From an uncultured Campylobacter sp. (GTDB lineage: Bacteria > Campylobacterota > Campylobacteria > Campylobacterales > Campylobacteraceae), in contig NZ_CALIII010000137.1 of assembly GCF_938018145.1 (NCBI RefSeq), forward strand, positions 1 through 6,417: DNA of 6,417 nt. The letters are read 5' to 3'. Shown one piece after another: positions 1 through 5,962 of the stretch. Positions within the stretch are counted from its first letter, which is position 1. Every line of letters starts with the position of its first letter. The position numbers and the translations under genes were made by a program. The notes below the pieces were generated by a model, which ran no database searches, had not been told where the DNA came from, and worked only from the letters and a program-made list of their open reading frames with translations.

Positions 1-475
1 CGCTAGAACAGGAGTTTAGGTTAAAATTTATAACATTATTTAGCGAAGGTGGGATTTTATAGTCCGGCTTGTTCGGACGCCCCATTTTACCGATACTTAT
101 CATCACGTTTTTGGCTTGATAGTCGCCCTTTGCGGTGTGCACGAAAAACAAACCGTCCTTTTTCTTTACGCTTTCGACCTCGGAGTTAAACACGGCCTCG
201 ATCTTTTCCTCATCTAGCAGCTTATCGAAATAATCAAGCGTGCTCTCTTTTGTGCCGTCTTCAAAGGACACGATGCCGTGAATGGTGCTGTCTTGACCTT
301 TGTACTCCTTATCCACGCGCTTATTGTCTTTGTAAAATTTTCTTATAGTTTGGCTGTGGTTATCGCCCTTTTCGAGAAGCAAAACTTTTTTTAATCCATT
401 GGCTCTCGCCTCTACGACGGTCGCGATGCCGCAAGGGCCGCCGCCTATCACGATAATGTCGTAAACATCGCTCAT
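1..475 (-). CDS. FAD/NAD(P)-dependent oxidoreductase, FqrB-like, N-terminal part (runs off left edge)
   Basis: A reading frame of 158 residues starts at ATG (475-473) and is still open at the window edge, so the C-terminal half is missing. Seen: a Rossmann dinucleotide-binding start, DIIVIGGGPCG (residues 6-16), followed by an acidic strand end LLLEK (32-36), as in FAD-binding flavoproteins. The segment ISIGKMGRPNKPDYKIP (126-142) is the second conserved block before the NAD(P)-binding domain. No CxxC redox pair is seen in the visible part, which argues against a classical thioredoxin reductase. From memory, the layout and the IGKMG.PN.P.YKIP block match H. pylori HP1164 (FqrB, an NADPH oxidoreductase acting with flavodoxin) and its Campylobacter homologues; this was not checked by a search. 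The start is supported by GGAGAG at 486-481, five bases upstream. It is a probable cytoplasmic enzyme. The family is fairly sure; the exact electron acceptor is inference. Confidence 0.85.
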   Translation of the reverse strand, partial: MSDVYDIIVIGGGPCGIATVVEARANGLKKVLLLEKGDNHSQTIRKFYKDNKRVDKEYKGQDSTIHGIVSFEDGTKESTLDYFDKLLDEEKIEAVFNSEVESVKKKDGLFFVHTAKGDYQAKNVMISIGKMGRPNKPDYKIPPSLNNVINFNLNSCSS

Positions 476-517
476 TGATTCTCTCCGATTTGATAATTTT
501 TCATTAATGTAGCGAAA

Positions 518-523
518 ATTGTA
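518..523 (-). promoter_or_regulatory. Possible -10 element of the oxidoreductase gene
   Basis: On the minus strand the hexamer TACAAT lies 42 bases before the ATG, inside an AT-rich stretch with T-runs upstream. This resembles Campylobacter sigma-70 promoters, which have a clear -10 box and no conserved -35. No -35 hexamer is visible. AT-rich DNA gives such matches by chance, so this is only a candidate. Confidence 0.3.
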
Positions 524-615
524 TTAAATTTTAAGAAATTCGCGAAATTTGGGGTAAATTTAATTTTAAAAAGACAAAAACGGTCAAATTTGAAAGATAA
601 AAGGTGAGCGGGGGC

Positions 616-658
616 AAATTTGGCTCATATAAATTCGCTAAATTTGAGAGCCAAATTT
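616..658. repeat. Nested inverted repeat in an AAATTT-rich intergenic gap
   Basis: The 220 bases between the DAHP synthase stop and the oxidoreductase start (476-695) hold no convincing gene. Within them, AAATTTGGCTC (616-626) and GAGCCAAATTT (648-658) are perfect 11-base inverted copies. Inside the 21-base loop a second short dyad pairs AAATT (631-635) with AATTT (641-645). In the minus-strand transcript it would form a hairpin 38 to 80 bases past the DAHP synthase stop codon, so it may help end transcription or protect the 3' end. No run of U follows the stem on either strand, so it is not a standard intrinsic terminator. The arms are built from the genus-common AAATTT word; only the GGCTC part adds specificity. 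Confidence 0.5.
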
Positions 659-695
659 AAAGGCGCAAATTTCATCAAATTTACGCCCGATAAAG

Positions 696-2033
696 CTAAA
701 TTTTCTTTAAAAACTCGGCGATTAAAAACGCGAGTTCTAGCGACTGATCGGCGTTTAGGCGCGGATCGCACTGCGTCTCGTATCTGTGAGCTAGATCGTC
801 TTCGTTTAGCTTAAACGACCCACCCGTGCACTCGGTCACGTCCTGACCCGTCATCTCTAGATGCACGCCGCCTGCATGCGTGCCTTCTGCTCTATGTATC
901 TCGAAAAAGCTCTGCACTTCGGCTAGGATTTTGTCAAATTCGCGCGTCTTGTAGCCGTTTGCGGCTTTTATCGTGTTGCCGTGCATTGGGTCGATACTGT
1001 AGACGATATTTAGGCCTTCGCGTTTTACTTCGCGTAGGATTTTAGGTAGCCGCTCGCCGATTTTATCCGCGCCCATTCTGATGATTACGTTTAGTCTGCC
1101 CGCTTCGTTTTGCGGATTTAGCGCATTTGCGAGCGCGATGACGTCCTGCGCGGTTGCGTTTGGTCCGATTTTGACGCCTAGAGGATTGTGCACGCCGCTT
1201 AGAAAATGCACGTGAGCGTCGTTTACGCCGCGAGTACGCTCGCCGATCCAGAGCATATGCGCCGAGCAGTCGTACCAGTCGCCGGTAAGGCTATCCTCTC
1301 TAGTTAGAGCCTCCTCGTACGGCAGCAAAAGCGCCTCGTGCGAGGTGTAGACCTTTGTTTCGCTGATCGCGGGCGTATTTGAGGCATTTATGCCGCAAGC
1401 TCCCATAAATGCTAGGGTTTGACTCAGCTGCCTAGCTAGCTCGCCGTATTTGGCGTCAAGCTCGGGCTTTTTGATAAAGCCAAGATTCCAGCGATTTACC
1501 TCGTGCAGATCGGCTAGACCGCCGCGAGAAAAGGCGCGAAGCAGGTTCATCGTGGATGCGCTTTGATAATACGCCTCGATCATGCGGTTTGGATCGGGCA
1601 CGCGAGCCTCGGCATTAAATTCAAAGCCGTTTATGATGTCGCCGCGGTAGCTCGGTAGCTTTACGCCGCCTTGCTCCTCGTAGTCCGAGCTTCTAGGCTT
1701 GGCAAACTGACCCGCCACGCGCCCTACTTTTACGACGGGGCAGCGTCCGGCAAACGTCAAAACGATCGCCATTTGCAGCATCACTTTAAACATATCGCGG
1801 ATATTTACGGCGTTAAAATTTGAAAAACTCTCCGCGCAGTCGCCGCCTTGGAGCAAAAACGCCTCGCCGTTGCAAACCTTGGCTAGGTCTTGCTTTAGGT
1901 TTCTAGCCTCGCCGGCAAAAACTAGCGGCGGCATCGTCTTTAGCTTATCCTCGGCCTTTTTTAGCAAGACCTCGTCGGGGTAGCTTGGCTGCTGCAAGAT
2001 ATTAAATTTTCTCCACGAATCTCTACTCCACAT
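696..2033 (-). CDS. 3-deoxy-7-phosphoheptulonate (DAHP) synthase, class II
   Basis: Catalyses condensation of phosphoenolpyruvate with erythrose 4-phosphate, the first step of the shikimate pathway to aromatic amino acids; cytoplasmic. The product is 445 residues, the usual size for the epsilonproteobacterial class II enzyme. Metal ligands expected for the family are present: Cys66 in QGGDCAESF, His351 in IDPMHGNT, Glu393 in HLEMTGQ and Asp423 in CDPRLN. Substrate-binding blocks also seen are GQFAKPRS (108-115), WIGERTR (262-268), GVKIGPNA (286-293) and RMG (319-321). The frame stays open 58 codons further upstream, to 2207. I chose the ATG at 2033-2031 because the family N-terminus (W..SW..F) begins there and AAAGG at 2045-2041 sits seven bases before it. 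The gene ends with TAG. It is divergent from rarD, and no regulatory domain beyond the barrel is obvious. Gene names vary between species (aroF, aroG), so none is assigned. Confidence 0.96.
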   Translation of the reverse strand: MWSRDSWRKFNILQQPSYPDEVLLKKAEDKLKTMPPLVFAGEARNLKQDLAKVCNGEAFLLQGGDCAESFSNFNAVNIRDMFKVMLQMAIVLTFAGRCPVVKVGRVAGQFAKPRSSDYEEQGGVKLPSYRGDIINGFEFNAEARVPDPNRMIEAYYQSASTMNLLRAFSRGGLADLHEVNRWNLGFIKKPELDAKYGELARQLSQTLAFMGACGINASNTPAISETKVYTSHEALLLPYEEALTREDSLTGDWYDCSAHMLWIGERTRGVNDAHVHFLSGVHNPLGVKIGPNATAQDVIALANALNPQNEAGRLNVIIRMGADKIGERLPKILREVKREGLNIVYSIDPMHGNTIKAANGYKTREFDKILAEVQSFFEIHRAEGTHAGGVHLEMTGQDVTECTGGSFKLNEDDLAHRYETQCDPRLNADQSLELAFLIAEFLKKI

Positions 2034-2061
2034 CTTTAAACCTTTTTTAAAAATAACCCCG

Positions 2062-2107
2062 ATTTTAGCTAAAAGAACTTTTATTACAGATAAAATTTCA
2101 AATTTTA
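2062..2107 (-). promoter_or_regulatory. Putative promoter/operator region of the DAHP synthase gene
   Basis: On the minus strand, TAAAAT (2067-2062) is a candidate -10 box about 28 bases before the ATG. Just upstream lie two dyads: TAAAAG-AA-CTTTTA (2070-2083, six-base arms) and a perfect TAAAATTT-C-AAATTTTA (2091-2107, eight-base arms around one base). A repressor or activator could bind here, but both dyads are purely AT-rich apart from single G/C bases and may be chance. No -35 hexamer at proper spacing is seen. The dyads lie 90 to 127 bases before the rarD start, so any effect on that gene would be from a distance. Confidence 0.3.
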
Positions 2108-2170
2108 CCCTCAAATTTGCCCTCGCTACGCATTTTTGAGTCACATAAGCTTTGATTAACGACAAATAAA

Positions 2171-2176
2171 TATAAT
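2171..2176 (+). promoter_or_regulatory. rarD: Probable -10 box of the rarD transcript
   Basis: A perfect TATAAT lies 20 bases before the rarD ATG, in an A/T-rich context, as expected for a Campylobacter vegetative promoter. TTGATT (2152-2157) is upstream but only 13 bases away, too close for a standard -35; these bacteria often lack one. The predicted transcript would have a 5' leader of only about 13 to 15 bases. A weak ribosome site (AGCGGA, 2188-2193) precedes the ATG. This is the best candidate promoter for the rarD to pyrC gene set. Confidence 0.5.
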
Positions 2177-2196
2177 TTCGCCAAAAAAGCGGAAAA

Positions 2197-3087
2197 ATGC
2201 AAGACAAAAATCAAACCAAAATCGGCTTCATCTACGGCCTGTCGGTCTTTATGATCTGGGGCGTTTTTCCTATTTATTTTAAACAACTCAGCGCGCTTTC
2301 GGCTACCGAGATCGTCGCTCACCGTATCGTTTGGTCGGTGCTACTTTTGTTTTTGCTACTCAAATTTGGCCGCAAACTAGGCGCCGCAAAGAAAATTTTA
2401 AGTAACAAAAAAACTACGTTTTGGCTATTTATCACAGGTGTTCTAATCGCTGCTAACTGGTGGATCTACGTCTACGCCGTAAATATCGGCAAGATCGTAG
2501 AAACCAGCCTGGGATACTTCATAAATCCGCTCGTAAATATGCTCCTTGGCGTGCTGATTTTAAAAGAAAAGCTATCGCGCGCGGGCAAATTTGCCATCGC
2601 TATCGTCTTTGTCGCTATCGGCGTGCAAATTTACGACGCGGGCGGCCTACCTATCATCTCTATCATTTTACCTATCACGTTTGGATTTTATTCGCTCATT
2701 AGAAAGCGCCTTAGCGTGCCCTCTTTAGAGGGGCTTTTCGTCGAGACCGCGCTCATCGCTCCTATCGCGCTCGTCGCGCTATTTTTCGTAGCCGCTAGCG
2801 GGCAAAATCACTTTAGCTTTTCGTGGTTTGGGCTTTTGATCGCTCTTTGCGGACCTGCGACCGTCGTGCCGCTTTTGCTTTTTAACTCGGCAGCCACGAG
2901 GCTAAATTTGAGCACGATCGGCTATTTGCAGTATATCTCGCCTTCGATGCAGCTTTTGCTTGCCGTTTTTTACTACGGCGAGCAGGTTAGCGCGCTTAAG
3001 GCGCTGTCGTTTTTGCTGATCTGGAGCGCGCTAGCGGTGGTTAGCTTTAGCGCGATTTATAGTAAAAAAAGCAAAATTTCAGTATAA
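2197..3087 (+). CDS. rarD: RarD, EamA/DMT-family inner-membrane transporter
   Basis: A 296-residue, very hydrophobic protein with about ten predicted membrane helices, the layout of the drug/metabolite transporter superfamily (two repeated EamA units of five helices). Its length equals that of E. coli RarD as I recall it. Conserved RarD blocks are clear: [12 protein letters not shown] (18-29), [10 protein letters not shown] (38-47), [10 protein letters not shown] (87-96), [13 protein letters not shown] (102-114), FYSLIRK (164-170), [19 protein letters not shown] (229-247) and YGEQ (260-263). RarD proteins are annotated as chloramphenicol-sensitive or chloramphenicol-resistance permeases, but the physiological substrate is not established; export of a small metabolite is likely. 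The ATG start puts the N-terminus at the usual place before the first helix, although the ribosome site is weak. It is followed after 30 bases by a small membrane-anchored gene and then pyrB-pyrC, suggesting co-transcription. Confidence 0.93.
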   Translation: MQDKNQTKIGFIYGLSVFMIWGVFPIYFKQLSALSATEIVAHRIVWSVLLLFLLLKFGRKLGAAKKILSNKKTTFWLFITGVLIAANWWIYVYAVNIGKIVETSLGYFINPLVNMLLGVLILKEKLSRAGKFAIAIVFVAIGVQIYDAGGLPIISIILPITFGFYSLIRKRLSVPSLEGLFVETALIAPIALVALFFVAASGQNHFSFSWFGLLIALCGPATVVPLLLFNSAATRLNLSTIGYLQYISPSMQLLLAVFYYGEQVSALKALSFLLIWSALAVVSFSAIYSKKSKISV

Positions 3088-3117
3088 CCGCAAATTTAAA
3101 TCAAAAAAGGAAAAACA

Positions 3118-3576
3118 ATGTCATCTATCGCATTTTACGCCGTCATCTGCGTCATAGCCGCGCTCGTGCTCTACGCGCAGATACAAAAAACAACGAGAAA
3201 GATTGACGAGAACGGTACTTTAGCAAACAACTCCCCCGAGGCCGCGCGTCAAATTTCGGTGCAAAAGTATAAAGATTTTTGCGAGATAATAAACGGCGAG
3301 CTAAGAGAGCTAAAGATGAAAGCGCTCTACGACGACGCCCTAAAAAACGAGGATCTCAAAGAAAAATTTTTAGAAAGCCTAAGCGAGATGAGTAAGAAGC
3401 TAACGTTTATCGAGACGATGAACACCGCTAGAAACCCCGACAAATGGGAAAGCGAGCTCTTTGAGGTGCTTAGCCGCCTAGACGATCTCGTCACGGAAAA
3501 TTTCAAAGACGGCGAGCGCGCGGGCGACGAGATCAGAGAGCGTCTGGGCGCGGAGTTTAGAAAGCTGCAAAATTAA
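3118..3576 (+). CDS. Uncharacterised membrane-anchored helical protein, 152 residues
   Basis: I do not recognise this family. Residues 4-20 (IAFYAVICVIAALVLYA) form one N-terminal membrane helix with no lipobox or obvious signal-peptidase site, so it is probably an anchor. The following QKTTRK is basic, which by the positive-inside rule suggests the rest faces the cytoplasm. Residues 41-150 are highly charged and predicted helical, rich in Glu, Lys, Leu and Arg, with coiled-coil-like stretches around 57-97 and 113-150. No catalytic motif is seen; the single Cys outside the helix is Cys55. AAGG at 3107-3110, seven bases before the ATG, supports the start. The gene lies 30 bases after rarD and 66 before pyrB, so it may be co-transcribed with both. 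A scaffold or membrane-tethering role is only a guess. The coding call is strong because codon use and G+C match its neighbours. Confidence 0.85.
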   Translation: MSSIAFYAVICVIAALVLYAQIQKTTRKIDENGTLANNSPEAARQISVQKYKDFCEIINGELRELKMKALYDDALKNEDLKEKFLESLSEMSKKLTFIETMNTARNPDKWESELFEVLSRLDDLVTENFKDGERAGDEIRERLGAEFRKLQN

Positions 3577-3642
3577 ACCTTAAGTAAAAACGGGGTAATA
3601 TCGCTTTTTTGATTTAACTCTATCTTTCTAAGGAAAAAACGG

Positions 3643-4575
3643 ATGAGCTATACCAAAAAAGACCTCGTAACCGCTGCAAATTTAACCAAAGACGAAATTT
3701 ACCATTTCCTAAATTTAGCCAAGGAGTTTAAGGCATTAAACAACTCCGAGACCAAAAAAGCCAAGTCGCTCTACGGCAAAACGACCGTAAACGCCTTTTT
3801 CGAAAACTCGACTAGGACGCGAACGAGCTTTGAGATCGCGGCTAAGCGCCTCGGAGCCGACGCTATAAATTTCACCGCCTCAAGCTCCAGCACTAAAAAG
3901 GGCGAAACGCTCATCGACACCGTCCATAACATCGTCGCGATGAAGACGGACATCGTAGTCGTGCGCCACTACAGCTCGGGCGCGGCTAAATTTATAGCCG
4001 AAAATACTGACGCCCACGTCGTAAACGCCGGCGACGGGCTCAACGAACACCCTAGCCAAGCGCTGCTTGATCTCTTTACCATACTGGAAAATCGCGGTAG
4101 CCTAGAAAATCTCACGGTCGCCATCATCGGCGATATCTTTCACAGCCGCGTAGCGCGCTCAAATATCTACGTCCTAAAAACGCTCGGAGCCAAGGTTAAG
4201 CTCTTTGGCCCGCCGATGTTTTTAACGGGCATGGAGGCTTTTGGCTGTCAAATTTGCTCCGATATGCGTGAGGCCATCGAGGACTCGGACGTCATCATCA
4301 TGCTACGTATCCAGCTAGAGCGTCAGGATGATGAGATAGCGTTTCCGTCCGTACGCGAATACTCCAAATTTTTCGGCCTAACCCAAGCCAAAATGAAATA
4401 CGCCAAAGATGGCGTCATGATCCTGCACCCGGGCCCGATAAACCGCGGCGTTGAGATAAACTCCGACGTAGCCGACGATCCGCGCTACTCGCACGTGCTA
4501 AATCAGGTCGAAAACGGTGTCGCCGTCAGGATGGCGATCCTAGATACTCTCATAAAAAACAAAGGCGCAAAATGA
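3643..4575 (+). CDS. pyrB: Aspartate carbamoyltransferase, catalytic chain
   Basis: Transfers the carbamoyl group from carbamoyl phosphate to L-aspartate, the committed step of de novo pyrimidine synthesis; cytoplasmic. The 310 residues match the usual catalytic-chain length. Carbamoyl-phosphate site: FFENSTRTRTSFE (52-64). The mobile 80s-type loop follows, SSSTKKGET (81-89), with its Lys. Then RHYSSGAA (108-115), the HPSQALLDL block (136-144) and the central hinge. The aspartate site has LRIQLER (221-227) and HPGPINRG (262-269). All expected catalytic residues are present. AAGGA at 3630-3634, eight bases before the ATG, supports the start. No regulatory chain gene (pyrI) is in the window, so simple trimers or a complex with the adjacent dihydroorotase are possible. 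Its stop codon TGA overlaps the ATG of pyrC. I see no clear attenuator or PyrR-type leader in the 66 bases upstream. Confidence 0.97.
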   Translation: MSYTKKDLVTAANLTKDEIYHFLNLAKEFKALNNSETKKAKSLYGKTTVNAFFENSTRTRTSFEIAAKRLGADAINFTASSSSTKKGETLIDTVHNIVAMKTDIVVVRHYSSGAAKFIAENTDAHVVNAGDGLNEHPSQALLDLFTILENRGSLENLTVAIIGDIFHSRVARSNIYVLKTLGAKVKLFGPPMFLTGMEAFGCQICSDMREAIEDSDVIIMLRIQLERQDDEIAFPSVREYSKFFGLTQAKMKYAKDGVMILHPGPINRGVEINSDVADDPRYSHVLNQVENGVAVRMAILDTLIKNKGAK

Positions 4576-5852
4576 AAACTCTCATCAAAAACGGCACGAT
4601 CGTAAATCATAACAGCTCGCAAAAAGCAAACATCCTGATAGACGGCGACAAGATAGCTCTAATCACGGCTGACGAACCTGCGGCTGATAAAGTAATAGAC
4701 GCTAACGGCAAGCTAGTAATGCCTGGCCTAATCGACATGCACGTGCATTTTCGCGACCCAGGCCTTGAGTACAAAGACGACATAAACACGGGCTCAGAGA
4801 CTGCTGTCGCGGGCGGCGTAACAACCTGCTGCCCGATGGCAAATACAAATCCCGTAAACGACAACGCCGTCGTCACGCGTGATATGGTAGCTAAAGCAAA
4901 AGCTCGCGGCCTCATCGACCTGCTTCCTATCGGCGCGATAACCAGCAAGATGGACGGCAAAAAGTGCGTAGAGATGGGCGATATGACCGAGGCGGGCGCA
5001 GTGGCGTTTAGCGACGACGGCCTGCCCGTAGCTAGCAGCGACGTGATGAGATACGCGCTTGAATACTCAAAGCACTTCGGTAGCTTCGTCATCAACCACT
5101 CCCAGGACTGCTCGCTATGCCGCGGCGGCCACATGAACGAGGGCCGCGTCTCGGCGATACTAGGCATCAAAGGCATGCCGCGCGAGCAAGAAGAGATCAT
5201 GGTCTCGCGCGATCTACTGCTAGCCAAGCTCACGGGCGGCCACATCCACATCGCGCACGTTAGCTCCGAGTGGTCGCTAAAGCTCATCGCGCAGGCTCGC
5301 GCAGCCGGCATAAACGTGACCTGCGAGGCGACGCCGCACCACTTTACCTACACCGAGGACGAGCTACTAGGATATGATACGAACTTTAAAATGTCTCCGC
5401 CGCTTCGCACGAAATCAGACGTAGAGGCGATCAGAGACGGCCTAAAAAGCGGCCTCATCGACGTCATCGTTACCGACCACGCCCCGCACCATAACGACGA
5501 GAAATTTTTAGAATTCGACAAGGCGCCTTTTGGAATACTCGGCCTACAAACCCTCGTGCCTATGACGCTAGATTTGGTAAACGACGGCGTGATAAGTATC
5601 GAGCAGATGGCGGCTCTGACGTCCTATAACGCGGCTAAAATTTTAAAACTAAAAGACAAAGGCATGATCGCAGAGGGCTACCTCGCCGACATCGCAATAA
5701 TCGATCCGAATTTCGAGTATCTCTACGATAAAAGCCTAAATAAATCAAAATCCCAAAACTCCCCGCTGCTAGGCAAAATGCTAAAAGGCGCGGCGGTAAT
5801 CACGATAAAAAGCGGAAAAACGGTGTTTGAGTTTCCAAACGTCGTGGCGTGA
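4572..5852 (+). CDS. pyrC: Dihydroorotase, class I (PyrC)
   Basis: Cyclises N-carbamoyl-L-aspartate to dihydroorotate, step three of UMP synthesis. At 426 residues it is of the class I (Bacillus/Aquifex) length, not the shorter class II of about 340-350. Metal and substrate residues look intact: DMHVHFRDPG (55-64) with His57, His59 and Arg61; ANTNP (90-94); FSDDG (146-150), where class I enzymes use Asp rather than a carboxylated Lys; INHSQD (174-179) with His176; IAHVSS (227-232) with His229; and TDHAPH (301-306) with Asp302. It is therefore unlikely to be one of the inactive class I paralogues. The ATG overlaps the pyrB stop by four bases (ATGA), and AAAGG (4561-4565) inside pyrB serves as ribosome site, a typical coupled arrangement. 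As I recall, C. jejuni carries both a class II pyrC and a class I paralogue called pyrC2; this gene is of the second type, and the rest of the genome would show whether a class II copy also exists. Confidence 0.95.
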   Translation: MKTLIKNGTIVNHNSSQKANILIDGDKIALITADEPAADKVIDANGKLVMPGLIDMHVHFRDPGLEYKDDINTGSETAVAGGVTTCCPMANTNPVNDNAVVTRDMVAKAKARGLIDLLPIGAITSKMDGKKCVEMGDMTEAGAVAFSDDGLPVASSDVMRYALEYSKHFGSFVINHSQDCSLCRGGHMNEGRVSAILGIKGMPREQEEIMVSRDLLLAKLTGGHIHIAHVSSEWSLKLIAQARAAGINVTCEATPHHFTYTEDELLGYDTNFKMSPPLRTKSDVEAIRDGLKSGLIDVIVTDHAPHHNDEKFLEFDKAPFGILGLQTLVPMTLDLVNDGVISIEQMAALTSYNAAKILKLKDKGMIAEGYLADIAIIDPNFEYLYDKSLNKSKSQNSPLLGKMLKGAAVITIKSGKTVFEFPNVVA

Positions 5853-5874
5853 TCCGATCAAATTTGACGCAAAT

Positions 5875-5924
5875 TTGAAATTTGACTTTGCGGCGGTTGA
5901 AGCTGCCGTATGGTCAAATTTTAA
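5875..5924 (+). terminator. Long hairpin after pyrC, probable transcription terminator
   Basis: Arms 5875-5896 and 5903-5924 pair around a six-base loop (TTGAAG). Of 22 positions, 21 pair (four as G-T wobbles) with one T-T mismatch. The loop-proximal part is GC-rich (CGGCGG with CTGCCG) and the outer part is AAATTTGAC with GTCAAATTT. It begins 22 bases after the pyrC stop. The 3' arm ends in AAATTTTAA rather than a free T-run, so it is not a textbook intrinsic terminator, but the stem is too regular to be ignored and lies where a terminator is expected. It could also work as an mRNA 3'-end stabiliser, and its near symmetry could let it act on the opposite strand too. Confidence 0.65.
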
Positions 5925-5931
5925 CAACGAC

Positions 5932-5942
5932 TAAAATAAAAT
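5932..5942 (+). promoter_or_regulatory. Possible -10 region for the downstream membrane protein
   Basis: Two overlapping TAAAAT hexamers (5932-5937 and 5937-5942) lie 20 to 30 bases before the TTG start of the last gene and just after the pyrC hairpin. If the hairpin terminates, a promoter is needed here. No -35 box is visible, and AT-rich DNA makes chance matches common. Confidence 0.3.
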
Positions 5943-5952
5943 TTAAAACCAT

Positions 5953-5956
5953 AGGA
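5953..5956 (+). promoter_or_regulatory. Ribosome binding site that decides the TTG start
   Basis: AGGA lies six bases before TTG (5963-5965). No ATG lies in frame before residue 53, which falls after the first membrane helix, so this site is the main reason for choosing the rare TTG start. Confidence 0.6.
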
Positions 5957-5962
5957 CAAGTA

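Noticed and set aside
616..658. Inverted repeat as a standard intrinsic terminator for the DAHP synthase
   Set aside because: No U-run follows the stem on the minus strand and the loop is 21 bases, so it is listed only as a repeat.
620..814. Plus-strand frame of 64 codons
   Set aside because: It lies over the antisense of the DAHP synthase 3' end and the AAATTT-rich gap, is made mostly of Lys/Arg/Leu low-complexity sequence, and has no good ribosome site.
2098..2322. Minus-strand frame of 74 codons across the divergent promoter and rarD start
   Set aside because: It is antisense to the conserved rarD N-terminus and covers the promoter region; no ribosome site or recognisable motif.
2460..2702. 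Plus-strand frame of 80 codons inside rarD
   Set aside because: An out-of-frame Arg-rich shadow of the conserved rarD sequence.
3596..3601. TAATAT as a separate pyrB promoter
   Set aside because: It matches a -10 box only loosely, has no supporting upstream element, and the short gap fits an operon equally well.
3771..3953. Minus-strand frame of 60 codons opposite pyrB
   Set aside because: Antisense to the carbamoyl-phosphate binding region of pyrB, with no supporting signal.
4607..5311. Long minus-strand frame of 234 codons opposite pyrC
   Set aside because: It is the mirror of a strongly conserved pyrC reading frame in GC-rich DNA; its Ser/Pro/Met-rich composition resembles no protein family I know.
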